Assembly (NCBI GenBank): GCA_039029135.1
Contig: JBCCGT010000047.1
Coordinates: forward strand, 1 to 11,514
DNA: 11,514 nt
Reading direction: 5' to 3'
DNA from: JALZVT01 sp039029135
GTDB lineage: Bacteria; Pseudomonadota; Gammaproteobacteria; Pseudomonadales; Azotimanducaceae
In this document: in pieces, positions 5,179-11,514 of the stretch
How positions within the stretch are numbered: position 1 is the first letter of the stretch
Layout of the letters: the number at the start of each line of letters is the position of its first letter
The notes under the pieces: model-generated
Databases searched by the model: none
Told to the model about the DNA's origin: nothing
What the model saw: the letters and a program-made list of their open reading frames with translations, nothing else
Position numbers and translations under genes: made by a program

Positions 5179-6642
5179 TCAGCGCTTCTTGCGCTTGCCG
5201 CCGCTCTTGCCCCCGCTCTTACCGCCCGGCATCCGCATACCACCGCCCAGACCGGGCATGCCACCCGGCATTCCAGCGGGCATGCCGCCCTGTCCGCCGA
5301 CGCCCAGCATGCCGCCCATGCCGCGCATCATGTTGGCCATACCGCCCTTCTTTTTCATCCGCCCCATCATCTTCTGCATCTGCTTGTGCTGCTTCAGCAG
5401 GCGGTTGATGTCGGGCACCTGCGTGCCGCTGCCGGCGGCGATTCGCCGCTTGCGCGAGCCGTTCAGCAGATCCGGGTAGCGGCGCTCCTGAATGGTCATC
5501 GAGTTAATGATGGCCTCCATCTGCACGAACTGCCGATCGTCGAGCTGGTCGCGTGCCTGGGCCGGCAGGTTGGCCACGCCGGGCAGCTTGTCGAGCATGC
5601 CGGTCAGGCCACCCATGTTCTTCATCTGCTGGAGCTGAACCTGAAAGTCCTCGAGATCGAACTTCTTGCCCTTGACGATCTTGCGCGCGAGCTTCTGGGC
5701 CTGCTTCTTATCGACCTTGCGCTCGGCCTCTTCGATCAGCGACAGCACGTCGCCCATGCCGAGGATGCGCGAGGCGATCCGATCCGGGTGAAACGGCTCC
5801 AGGCCATCGACCTTCTCGCCGACGCCGATGAACTTGATGGGCTTCTCGGTGATCGCGCGCACGGAGAGCGCGGCGCCGCCGCGCGCGTCGCCGTCCGCTT
5901 TGGCCAACACCACGCCGGTGAGCGTCAGCGCATCGCTAAACGCCTTCGCCGTGTTGGCGGCGTCCTGGCCCGTCATAGCATCGACGACGAACAGGGTCTC
6001 CGCCGGGTTGAGCGCCGCCTGCAGCGCGCGAATCTCGGCCATCATGTCCTCGTCGATGGCCAGCCGTCCGGCGGTGTCGACGATCAGCACGTCGTCGAAC
6101 TGTTTGCCCGCATCCTCCACGGCGCGCTGGGCAATGGCGAGCGGCGCCTCCTGGGTGGTACTGGCGATGAAACGCGCACCGACCTCCCCCGCCAGCGTCT
6201 GCAGCTGCGCGATCGCCGCCGGTCGGTAGACGTCGGCGCTCACCACCGCGACCTTCTTCTTTTCGCGTTCGCCGAGCAGCTTGGCGAGTTTCGCTACCGT
6301 CGTCGTCTTGCCCGCGCCCTGCAGCCCGGCCATCAGGATGATGACGGGGGGACGCGCGTTGAGGTTCAGCGGCTCGAAGGTGCCCATCAGAGACACCAGC
6401 TCACCGTGCACGATCTTGACGAACTGCTCGCCCGGGTTCAGGGCACTGCTGACCTGGGTGCCGAGCGCCGCGGCACGCACCCGCTCGACGAAGTCCTTGA
6501 CCACGGGCAGGGCCACGTCGGCCTCGAGCAGCGCCATGCGTACATCGCGCATCGCCCCCGAGATGTTCTCGTCGGTGAGCTTGGCGCGACCGGCGATCCC
6601 CTTCAGGGTCTGCGACAGGCGATCGGTGAGATTCTCAAACAT
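5179..6642 (-). CDS. ffh: signal recognition particle protein Ffh (SRP54)
   Basis: GTPase that, with 4.5S RNA, takes ribosomes making membrane proteins to the receptor FtsY. The product is 487 residues (E. coli 453). The N domain (1-95) is followed by the G domain with P-loop GLQGAGKTT (106-114), DTAGR (189-193) and DGDARGGAALS (250-260), then the Met-rich M domain (about 298-445) with RIAAGSGTQVPDINRLLKQ and MQKMMGRMKKKGGM. The G4 motif reads AKAD (247-250), not the usual TKxD. After residue 446 there is an unusually long Gly/Met/Pro tail ending in KSGGKSGGKRKKR. A TATAAT box lies about 30 bases upstream of the ATG; the leader seems short and has no strong ribosome site. Confidence 0.97.
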   Translation of the reverse strand: MFENLTDRLSQTLKGIAGRAKLTDENISGAMRDVRMALLEADVALPVVKDFVERVRAAALGTQVSSALNPGEQFVKIVHGELVSLMGTFEPLNLNARPPVIILMAGLQGAGKTTTVAKLAKLLGEREKKKVAVVSADVYRPAAIAQLQTLAGEVGARFIASTTQEAPLAIAQRAVEDAGKQFDDVLIVDTAGRLAIDEDMMAEIRALQAALNPAETLFVVDAMTGQDAANTAKAFSDALTLTGVVLAKADGDARGGAALSVRAITEKPIKFIGVGEKVDGLEPFHPDRIASRILGMGDVLSLIEEAERKVDKKQAQKLARKIVKGKKFDLEDFQVQLQQMKNMGGLTGMLDKLPGVANLPAQARDQLDDRQFVQMEAIINSMTIQERRYPDLLNGSRKRRIAAGSGTQVPDINRLLKQHKQMQKMMGRMKKKGGMANMMRGMGGMLGVGGQGGMPAGMPGGMPGLGGGMRMPGGKSGGKSGGKRKKR

Positions 6643-6671
6643 GGTGACAACGGGCGGCGGTGTGACCCTCG

Positions 6672-6677
6672 ATTATA
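6672..6677 (-). promoter_or_regulatory. -10 box of the ffh promoter
   Basis: A perfect TATAAT on the minus strand lies 30 bases upstream of the ffh ATG. Transcription would start near 6665, with a leader of about 22 bases. The -35 region at 17 bases is G+C-rich and does not match TTGACA, so activity may depend on other contacts. Confidence 0.55.
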
Positions 6678-6720
6678 GCGCGCTTGCGCCTCCGCCTTCC
6701 GCCGTGCTCGGTCGGCGGCT

Positions 6721-6750
6721 GTCCGCGGGTGTCCGCGGGTGTCCGCGAGT
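6721..6750. repeat. three tandem 10-bp repeats in the ffh/ypjD divergent region
   Basis: GTCCGCGGGT is repeated exactly at 6721-6730 and 6731-6740, then with one change (GTCCGCGAGT) at 6741-6750. The 10-bp period puts each copy on the same face of the helix. The array lies between the ffh promoter and the ypjD start, so it could be a stacked protein-binding site or a slippage product. Confidence 0.6.
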
Positions 6751-6855
6751 GAGAACAACAACGGGCACAGGCCGCGATCCATCGCCGCCCTTTCGAGCGA
6801 CCATGCGTTATGCCACACTCACTAACGAATCCTACAAAGCACGCCCCGGCGTCCG

Positions 6856-7653
6856 ATGAACCCCCTCATACCCGGCATCTTTGCCGCGCTGCTGTATCTG
6901 CTTGGGAGCCATCTGCAGTACCGCGATTTCCGTAATCGGCGCGCGACTCAGCGCGGTCGACTGCTGCTGTTCGGTATTCCGGCGGTACTGCTGCACGGCG
7001 CCACCGCTTACTTGCTGGCTTTCTCGACCGACGGACTGAACGTCGGCCTGACCAGCAGCGTGGCCGCCATCAGCTTCGTGCTGTCCGCTCTGGTCCTGAC
7101 CGCCAGTTTCAATCAGCCGCTTAACAACCTGTTTATTCTGGTGTTTCCCATGGGCGCGATCGGCGTAATGTTGGGTACGCTGCTGCCCCCGACCGAACCG
7201 ATCGGCGCGGAGCCCGAGGGCCCGCTGCTGTGGCATATCCTGCTGTCCGTGGCGGCCTACGCCGTGTTATTGCTCGCCGCATGCCAGTCATTGGTGCTGC
7301 TTCTGCAGGAGCGCACGCTGCGCGCGCGGCGCAACATCGCGCTGCTGGCCCTGCTGCCACCACTGCAAACTGGCGAGAAGCTGCTGTTCCGCTGGATCCT
7401 CTGGGGCGTACTGCTGCTGACCGCGGCCATCGTCTCGGGCTTCGTGTTCCTCGACGATCTGTTCGCCCAGCGCATCGTGCATCACACCGTATTGGCACTC
7501 GCCTCCTGGGTGGCGTTCGCCGTCCTGCTCGTCGGCCGCTACCGCTTCGGCTGGCGCGGCACCACCGCCACCCACTGGACGCTCGTCGGCTTCAGCCTGC
7601 TGCTGCTCGGCTACTACGGCAGCAAGTTCGTACTGGAGGTGTTGCTCGCCTGA
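6856..7653 (+). CDS. ypjD: cytochrome c assembly family inner membrane protein (YpjD/CcsA-like)
   Basis: Integral membrane protein of 265 residues with about eight hydrophobic segments. It resembles E. coli YpjD, a member of the CcsA/CcmC/CcmF heme-handling superfamily; the exact role of YpjD is not settled. Conserved-looking histidines, potential heme contacts, are His47 (LLHGATAY), His127 (LWHILLSVAAYA), His209-210 (VHHTVLALASW) and His240 (THWTLVGF). The SWVAFAVLLVGRYRFGWRG segment is typical of the family. The ATG at 6856 is the first in frame after a stop; no good ribosome site is visible. It overlaps corB by one base, matching the ffh | ypjD-corB divergent arrangement of E. coli and Pseudomonas. 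Confidence 0.88.
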   Translation: MNPLIPGIFAALLYLLGSHLQYRDFRNRRATQRGRLLLFGIPAVLLHGATAYLLAFSTDGLNVGLTSSVAAISFVLSALVLTASFNQPLNNLFILVFPMGAIGVMLGTLLPPTEPIGAEPEGPLLWHILLSVAAYAVLLLAACQSLVLLLQERTLRARRNIALLALLPPLQTGEKLLFRWILWGVLLLTAAIVSGFVFLDDLFAQRIVHHTVLALASWVAFAVLLVGRYRFGWRGTTATHWTLVGFSLLLLGYYGSKFVLEVLLA

Positions 7654-8954
7654 TGGGCGCCGAAGAAACCCCGATGGTGTTTCTGCTGCTGACGATAGTG
7701 GGCATGGTCGCGCTGTCCGCCTATTTCTCCAGTTCTGAAACCGCGATGATGGCGGTCAACCGCTATCGCCTACGCCACCTGGAGCAGGAGGGCGATCCGG
7801 CAGCCAAGCGCACCAACGATCTGCTGTCACGGCCGGATCGACTGCTCGGCGTGATCCTGATCGGCAACAACCTGGTGAATTTCTCGGCGGCGACGGTCGC
7901 CACCGTGATCGGCCTGCGGCTGTTCGGCGACATCGGCGTCGCCGCCGCCCCGATCGTGCTCACGCTTTTGTTTCTGATCTTCGCCGAGGTGGCCCCGAAG
8001 ACCATCGCCGCCCAGTTCCCCGAACGGATCGCCTTTCCGTCGAGCTACGTGCTGGGGCCGCTGCTGAAGCTGCTGTACCCGGTCGTGTGGTTCGTCAACA
8101 CCATCAGCAACCTGGTGGTCAGTCCCTTCGCCCGCCACGCGGACGACGGTAGTGACGCGGGCGGCGATCAGCTCACGCAGGACGAGATCCGCACGCTGGT
8201 CAACGAAAACGAGGTGCTGCCAGAACGGCGGCAGAACATGCTGCTCAACGTGCTGGACCTGGAGAAGGTCACGGTCGACGACATCATGGTGCCGCGCGCC
8301 GAGATCGTCGGCATCGATCTCGATGATCCGATCGAGGACATTCTCACGCTGCTCGCCAGCTCCGAGCACACGCGCCTGCCCGTGTATCGAGAAAACATCA
8401 ACGACATCGTCGGCGTGCTGCACCTGCGCCGCGCGGTGCGGCTGCTGAAACTCGACAACGTGACGATCCAGGACGTGGAGAAACAGGTGCGCGAGCCCTA
8501 CTTCGTGCCCGAGGCGACGCCGCTGAACACCCAGCTGCTGAACTTCCAGAAGGAAAAGCGCCGTATCGCCCTGGTGGTCGACGAGTACGGCGACATCGAG
8601 GGCATCGTCACGCTGGAGGATATTCTCGAAGAGATCGTCGGCGAGTTCACGACGGACCTGGCCGGCCAGATCGAGGAGATCACGCCGCTTGACGACGGCA
8701 GCTTCGAGATCGATGCCATGGCGCAGCTGCGCGACATCAACAAGGCGCTGGGCTGGACGCTGCCCACTGACGGTCCGAAAACGCTGAACGGCTTCGTGCT
8801 AGAGCACCTCGGCGTCATCCCGGATGCCAACGCCGGCTTGGAGGTAGACGGCTATCGGCTCGAGATCCTAGGCATCGAGCGCAACCGCGTCCTGAACGTA
8901 CGGGCCGAGGCCCCCAGAGAACCGCCGGGCGAAGGGCACTCGAACGCGAGCTGA
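7653..8954 (+). CDS. corB: CNNM/CorB-type transmembrane protein with CBS and CorC/HlyC domains
   Basis: Family linked to Mg2+ efflux and cobalt resistance (CorB/CorC, the bacterial CNNM group). The product has 433 residues: a DUF21 membrane domain (about 8-155) with SSSETAMMAVNRYRL and GNNLVN, a linker with LTQDEIRTLV, a CBS pair (about 208-330) with VDDIMVPRAEIVGID and IALVVDEYGDIEGIVTLEDILEEIVGE, and a C-terminal CorC_HlyC domain (about 345-418) with DDGSFEIDA. I start at the ATG in TGATG that overlaps the ypjD stop; GGAGGT lies 12 bases upstream, a little far. An ATG at 7674 is an alternative. The frame continues upstream of this start only as an overlap with ypjD and is not coding there. 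Confidence 0.93.
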   Translation: MGAEETPMVFLLLTIVGMVALSAYFSSSETAMMAVNRYRLRHLEQEGDPAAKRTNDLLSRPDRLLGVILIGNNLVNFSAATVATVIGLRLFGDIGVAAAPIVLTLLFLIFAEVAPKTIAAQFPERIAFPSSYVLGPLLKLLYPVVWFVNTISNLVVSPFARHADDGSDAGGDQLTQDEIRTLVNENEVLPERRQNMLLNVLDLEKVTVDDIMVPRAEIVGIDLDDPIEDILTLLASSEHTRLPVYRENINDIVGVLHLRRAVRLLKLDNVTIQDVEKQVREPYFVPEATPLNTQLLNFQKEKRRIALVVDEYGDIEGIVTLEDILEEIVGEFTTDLAGQIEEITPLDDGSFEIDAMAQLRDINKALGWTLPTDGPKTLNGFVLEHLGVIPDANAGLEVDGYRLEILGIERNRVLNVRAEAPREPPGEGHSNAS

Positions 8955-9031
8955 TCCGGAGCTGATCAGCAGCTAATTGCCCCAGGCTGCGAACGCCGAC
9001 CAAAAGGTCCCGACGAGTACGTCGAGCGGCG
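8955..9031. other. convergent corB/purT intergenic region with small symmetric elements
   Basis: GAGCTGATC is repeated at 8949-8957 and 8960-8968; the first copy contains the corB stop codon. GCTGATCAGC (8961-8970) is a perfect palindrome, and CGACG/CGTCG (9011-9024) forms a 5-bp hairpin. No T-tract marks an intrinsic terminator on either strand. Confidence 0.4.
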
Positions 9032-10240
9032 CTAGTCCAGTCGCGGCACCACTGCCGCCGCGGCGTGCGTGGCCTTCTCGCGCGCGGCATCGACGGAGTC
9101 GCCCAGCGCCAGCGCCACCCCCATGCGTCGCTCGCCGTCGACCTCGGGCTTACCGAACAGGCGCAGCTGGGTATCCGGCTGCGCGAGCGCTGTGTCCAGC
9201 CCCTGGTAGGTGACGTTGCGCGACTCGCCGTGCGCCAGAATCACGGCCGAGGCGGCAGGTCCGCGCGCGGCGATGTTGGGCACCGGCAGCCCCAGGATGG
9301 CGCGGGCATGCAGGGCAAACTCGGACAGGTCCTGACTGATGAGGGTCACCAGCCCGGTATCGTGCGGCCGCGGACTGACCTCGCTGAAATAGACGACGTC
9401 GTCATCGGCGTCGGCATCGACCTTGACCTTGATGAAGAACTCGACGCCGAACAGACCGTATCCACCCAGCGCCTCGGTGACCCGCGACGCAATCGACTGA
9501 CAGTCGCGCAGCGCGCCGGCTGACATCGGCTGCGGCTGCCAGGATTCCTGATAGTCCCCGCCCTCCTGGCGATGACCGATCGGCGCACAGAAACTCACGC
9601 CGTCGCGATATCGAACGGTGAGCAGCGTGATCTCGTAGTCGAAGTCGACGAAGCCCTCAACGATGACGCGGCCAGCGCCACCGCGTGCGCCGGCCTGCGC
9701 GTAGTCCCAAGCGCCGCCCGCATCGGCCGCGCTGTGCACGGTCGACTGCCCCTTCCCCGACGAACTCATGATCGGCTTGACGACACAGGGCGTGCCAATG
9801 CGGTCGATGGCCGCATCGAAGGCCTCCCGCGTCGCCACAAACTCATAGGCTGAGGTGCGCACACCCAACTCTTCCGCCGCTAGCCGCCGTATGCCTTCGC
9901 GATTCATCGTCAGCCGCGCCGCGCGTGCGGTGGGGATGATCGTTTGCCCGGCGGCCTCGAGCTGCACCAGGGTGTCCGTCGCGATGGCCTCGATCTCGGG
10001 CACCACCAGATCGGGCCGCTCGTCCCGAATCACGGCCGCAAGAGCAGCGCCATCGCGCATGTCGATGACGTGCGAGCGATGCGCGACCTGCATCGCCGGC
10101 GCGTTGGCGTAGCGGTCGACGGCGATCACCTCGACGCCGAGCCGCTGCAGCTCGATGACGACCTCCTTGCCCAGCTCCCCCGAGCCCAGCAGCATGACCC
10201 GCGTGGCGCCCGGTGTCAGGGCGGTCCCGAGGGCGACCAT
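9032..10240 (-). CDS. purT: formate-dependent GAR transformylase PurT
   Basis: Phosphoribosylglycinamide formyltransferase 2, an ATP-grasp enzyme that uses formate and ATP to make formyl-GAR in purine synthesis. The product has 402 residues (E. coli 392). It shows the preATP-grasp segment VMLLGSGELGKEV (15-27), VPEIEAIATD (80-89), LTMNREGIRRLAAEELG, the ATP-binding CVVKPIMSSSGKGQS (152-166), the substrate segment GHRQEGGDYQESWQPQ, and FSEVSPRPHDTG (285-296). An Asp/Ala-rich insertion of about eight residues sits at 271-281 before the FSEVSPRP strand. The ATG overlaps the stop of the carbonic anhydrase gene in TGATG, so translation is probably coupled. Confidence 0.97.
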   Translation of the reverse strand: MVALGTALTPGATRVMLLGSGELGKEVVIELQRLGVEVIAVDRYANAPAMQVAHRSHVIDMRDGAALAAVIRDERPDLVVPEIEAIATDTLVQLEAAGQTIIPTARAARLTMNREGIRRLAAEELGVRTSAYEFVATREAFDAAIDRIGTPCVVKPIMSSSGKGQSTVHSAADAGGAWDYAQAGARGGAGRVIVEGFVDFDYEITLLTVRYRDGVSFCAPIGHRQEGGDYQESWQPQPMSAGALRDCQSIASRVTEALGGYGLFGVEFFIKVKVDADADDDVVYFSEVSPRPHDTGLVTLISQDLSEFALHARAILGLPVPNIAARGPAASAVILAHGESRNVTYQGLDTALAQPDTQLRLFGKPEVDGERRMGVALALGDSVDAAREKATHAAAAVVPRLD

Positions 10241-10785
10241 CAGGCGCCCGGATGCGGGTCGGCGGCGGACATTGGCGTCAGGCTGCTACGGAAGCGCTGC
10301 GCGTTCTTGACGTAGACCCGGGCGTTGATCTGCAGGCTGGCGACGGCGTTCTCGTCGAGCTGGCGCACGACTTTTGCGGGCGAGCCGAGAATCATCGAAT
10401 AGTCGGGGAACTCCTTGCCCTCCGTGATCAGCGAGTTGGCGCCGACGAGGCAGCCCTTGCCGATCTTGGCGCCGTTGAGGATCACGGAGCCGATGCCAAT
10501 GAGCGAACCGTCGCCGATGCTGCAGCCGTGCAGCATCACCATGTGGCCGATGGTGACGTTGTCGCCAACGGTCAGCGGCACGCCCGCGTCGGTGTGCAGC
10601 ACCGAGCCGTCCTGGATGTTGGAGTTTTCGCCGATGACGATGGTGTCGTTGTCACCCCTGATCGTCGCGCCGTACCAGACGCTGGCGTTGTTCTTCAGGC
10701 GCACGGAGCCGACGACGACGGCGTTGTCGGCAATAAAATACTCCCCGTCGGCGGTTACGCGCCGATCCTCGAGCTGATAGATCAC
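10240..10785 (-). CDS. gamma-class carbonic anhydrase-like hexapeptide protein (YrdA family)
   Basis: Left-handed beta-helix trimer protein, probably a zinc enzyme interconverting CO2 and bicarbonate. The product has 181 residues, with hexapeptide repeats from about residue 15 to 140 and a C-terminal helix. All key residues of the class can be placed: Arg43 and Asp45 in ATIRGDND, Gln58 in NIQDGSVLH, and the three zinc ligands His64, His81 and His86 (SVLHTD, TIGHMVMLHG). I use the GTG at 10785 because AGGGGAG lies about 6 bases upstream and homology begins at IYQLEDRRV; an ATG at 10836 would add 17 unconserved residues. First gene of an operon with purT. No clear promoter is seen. Confidence 0.88.
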   Translation of the reverse strand: MIYQLEDRRVTADGEYFIADNAVVVGSVRLKNNASVWYGATIRGDNDTIVIGENSNIQDGSVLHTDAGVPLTVGDNVTIGHMVMLHGCSIGDGSLIGIGSVILNGAKIGKGCLVGANSLITEGKEFPDYSMILGSPAKVVRQLDENAVASLQINARVYVKNAQRFRSSLTPMSAADPHPGA

Positions 10786-10938
10786 TCTGACTCCCCTGCC
10801 CGGCAATGTCGCTAAAGCGGGCCAATGTAAGCCCAAGCGGCGACGCCGACAACAACTGCCACTATCCCCTGCTGCGCAGCCTTGTCCCTCGTGAGTGTTG
10901 CGCGGCTAGCGCACCTTACTTAACGGCATTCACACAAG

Positions 10939-10972
10939 GCGCTTACACCGGTACGGGAAGCGATTACAGCGG
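10939..10972. promoter_or_regulatory. 21-bp-spaced direct repeat in divergent promoter region
   Basis: GCGCTTACACCGG (10939-10951) and GCGATTACAGCGG (10960-10972) match at 11 of 13 bases and start 21 bases apart, two helical turns. A weaker inverted copy (CCAATGTAAGCCC, 10821-10833) lies before the carbonic anhydrase start. The 292-base gap (10786-11077) between the two divergent genes holds no supported gene and no convincing -35/-10 pair. Confidence 0.35.
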
Positions 10973-11077
10973 TCAAATTCGCGCCACAGCTCGACACACA
11001 GCGCTTCTACCACCGCGAGGCGCCGGAACCCAGAATTCATCTCGTGAGTTACGCAGTCGGTAGCTTGGAGTATAGCA

Positions 11078-11407
11078 ATGGCGTTACCAGAGTTTGATGT
11101 CCTGGTGGAGATGGCGCGGCACGAGCCGCACAAGCTGGAGGAACTGCGCAGCGCGCTGATCCGCGGCGTCATCGACGGGGCCCGCACACCGAAACAACAA
11201 AAACGGCTAAAGGGGCTGCAGTTTCGCATCGACGCCGAGCGCGAGCGCTCCTCGTCGCCGCTGGGAGCCACCATCAAGCTGTCGGAGATGATGTGTGAGT
11301 CGCTCGCGCAGCTACAGGCGTCGATCGTCGCCCCGGAGCAGCTCACCCAGCCCACCGACAATCCCGACGAGATTCCCGACAACGTCATCGAGTTCCCCAG
11401 GGTGTAG
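11078..11407 (+). CDS. small DUF3135-like protein of unknown function
   Basis: The product has 109 residues, soluble, with no signal peptide or membrane segment. The pattern LPEFDVLVEMARHEPHKLEELR, KRLKGLQFRIDAERERSSSPLGATIKLSEMM resembles my recollection of DUF3135, a small helical family of unknown function in marine and sulfur-oxidising gammaproteobacteria. The C-terminal 30 residues (PTDNPDEIPDNVIEFPRV) are acidic and likely disordered. The ATG has GGAG seven bases upstream. It is divergent from the carbonic anhydrase-purT operon; no neighbour suggests a role. The stop lies just before the degraded window end. Confidence 0.8.
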   Translation: MALPEFDVLVEMARHEPHKLEELRSALIRGVIDGARTPKQQKRLKGLQFRIDAERERSSSPLGATIKLSEMMCESLAQLQASIVAPEQLTQPTDNPDEIPDNVIEFPRV

Positions 11408-11514
11408 CGGCGCAGAGCCCGGGGTGGGGGTTATGGTGGGGGTGGGATTAAAATAAAAGATCCCCCCCCCCACACAGGAACCCACCCAAAAAAAAAAACC
11501 CCCCCAAGAACCCC
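11408..11514. other. low-complexity, fold-back contig end
   Basis: G-rich sequence (GGGGTGGGGG) gives way to an A-rich spacer and then runs of C and A. The segment GTGGGGGTGGGAT is nearly the reverse complement of the ATC-run-AC stretch after the A-rich spacer. This looks like a fold-back or sequencing error at a contig end. A damaged terminator hairpin after the DUF3135-like gene cannot be excluded. Confidence 0.55.

Noticed and set aside
5044..6678. 544-codon open frame on the plus strand, antisense to ffh
   Set aside because: It mirrors the third-position G+C bias of ffh and yields a His/Leu/Arg/Asp-rich product with no domain character. Ffh on the other strand is unambiguous.
7230..7652. 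Upstream extension of the corB frame, giving a 574-residue product
   Set aside because: The extra part is an Arg/Ala/His-rich shadow of ypjD. CorB homology starts at the ATG in the TGATG overlap.
10806..11063. 85-codon plus-strand frame between the carbonic anhydrase and DUF3135-like genes
   Set aside because: No family pattern, overlaps the leader of the minus-strand operon, and lies over the likely regulatory repeats.
1..11514. CRISPR arrays, tRNA/rRNA genes, insertion sequences, toxin-antitoxin pairs
   Set aside because: No regularly spaced repeats, cloverleaf structures, transposase motifs or paired small genes were seen on either strand.

Overview
This 11.5 kb, G+C-rich window looks like chromosomal housekeeping DNA from a gammaproteobacterium. 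The evidence is the classic order rpsP-rimM-trmD-rplS beside ffh, with ypjD and corB divergent from ffh, a nearby xerD-dsbC pair, and purT with a gamma-carbonic anhydrase gene. From memory, Pseudomonas aeruginosa keeps a very similar neighbourhood. The DUF3135-type gene and the high G+C would suit a Chromatiales- or Ectothiorhodospira-like lineage, but that is a guess. Both ends of the window dissolve into homopolymer and low-complexity sequence that looks like degraded contig ends.

Layout. (1) 1-118: low complexity; 119-149: hairpin downstream of dsbC. (2) Minus strand: xerD (site-specific recombinase for chromosome dimer resolution), then dsbC (periplasmic disulfide isomerase). (3) 2090-2775: about 690 bp with no convincing protein gene. 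It holds an A+T-rich island, a good sigma-54 (-24/-12) promoter match pointing right, a 10-bp inverted repeat about 130 bp upstream of it, and downstream a pyrimidine-rich stretch full of hairpins and repeats. (4) Minus strand, in order of transcription: ffh (own TATAAT box), then rpsP-rimM-trmD-rplS, making the signal recognition particle GTPase, ribosomal proteins bS16 and bL19, a 30S maturation factor and the tRNA m1G37 methyltransferase. (5) Plus strand: ypjD-like cytochrome c assembly-family membrane protein overlapping a CorB/CNNM-type membrane protein by one base (TGATG). (6) Minus strand: gamma-carbonic anhydrase-like gene overlapping purT by one base (also TGATG), so one operon, convergent with corB. 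(7) Plus strand: a small DUF3135-like protein, divergent from the carbonic anhydrase gene.

The protein-coding content is ordinary and well conserved. The unexplained part is the xerD-rplS interval. My best reading is a sigma-54-dependent small RNA with CU-rich, anti-Shine-Dalgarno-like loops, transcribed from about 2328 toward rplS. The promoter match is seen directly; the RNA itself is inference. Smaller oddities are an AKAD in place of the usual TKxD G4 motif in Ffh, a 21-bp-spaced direct repeat in the divergent promoter region before the DUF3135-like gene, helically phased CTAG motifs between ffh and rpsP, and a 9-bp tandem array touching the rplS stop codon.
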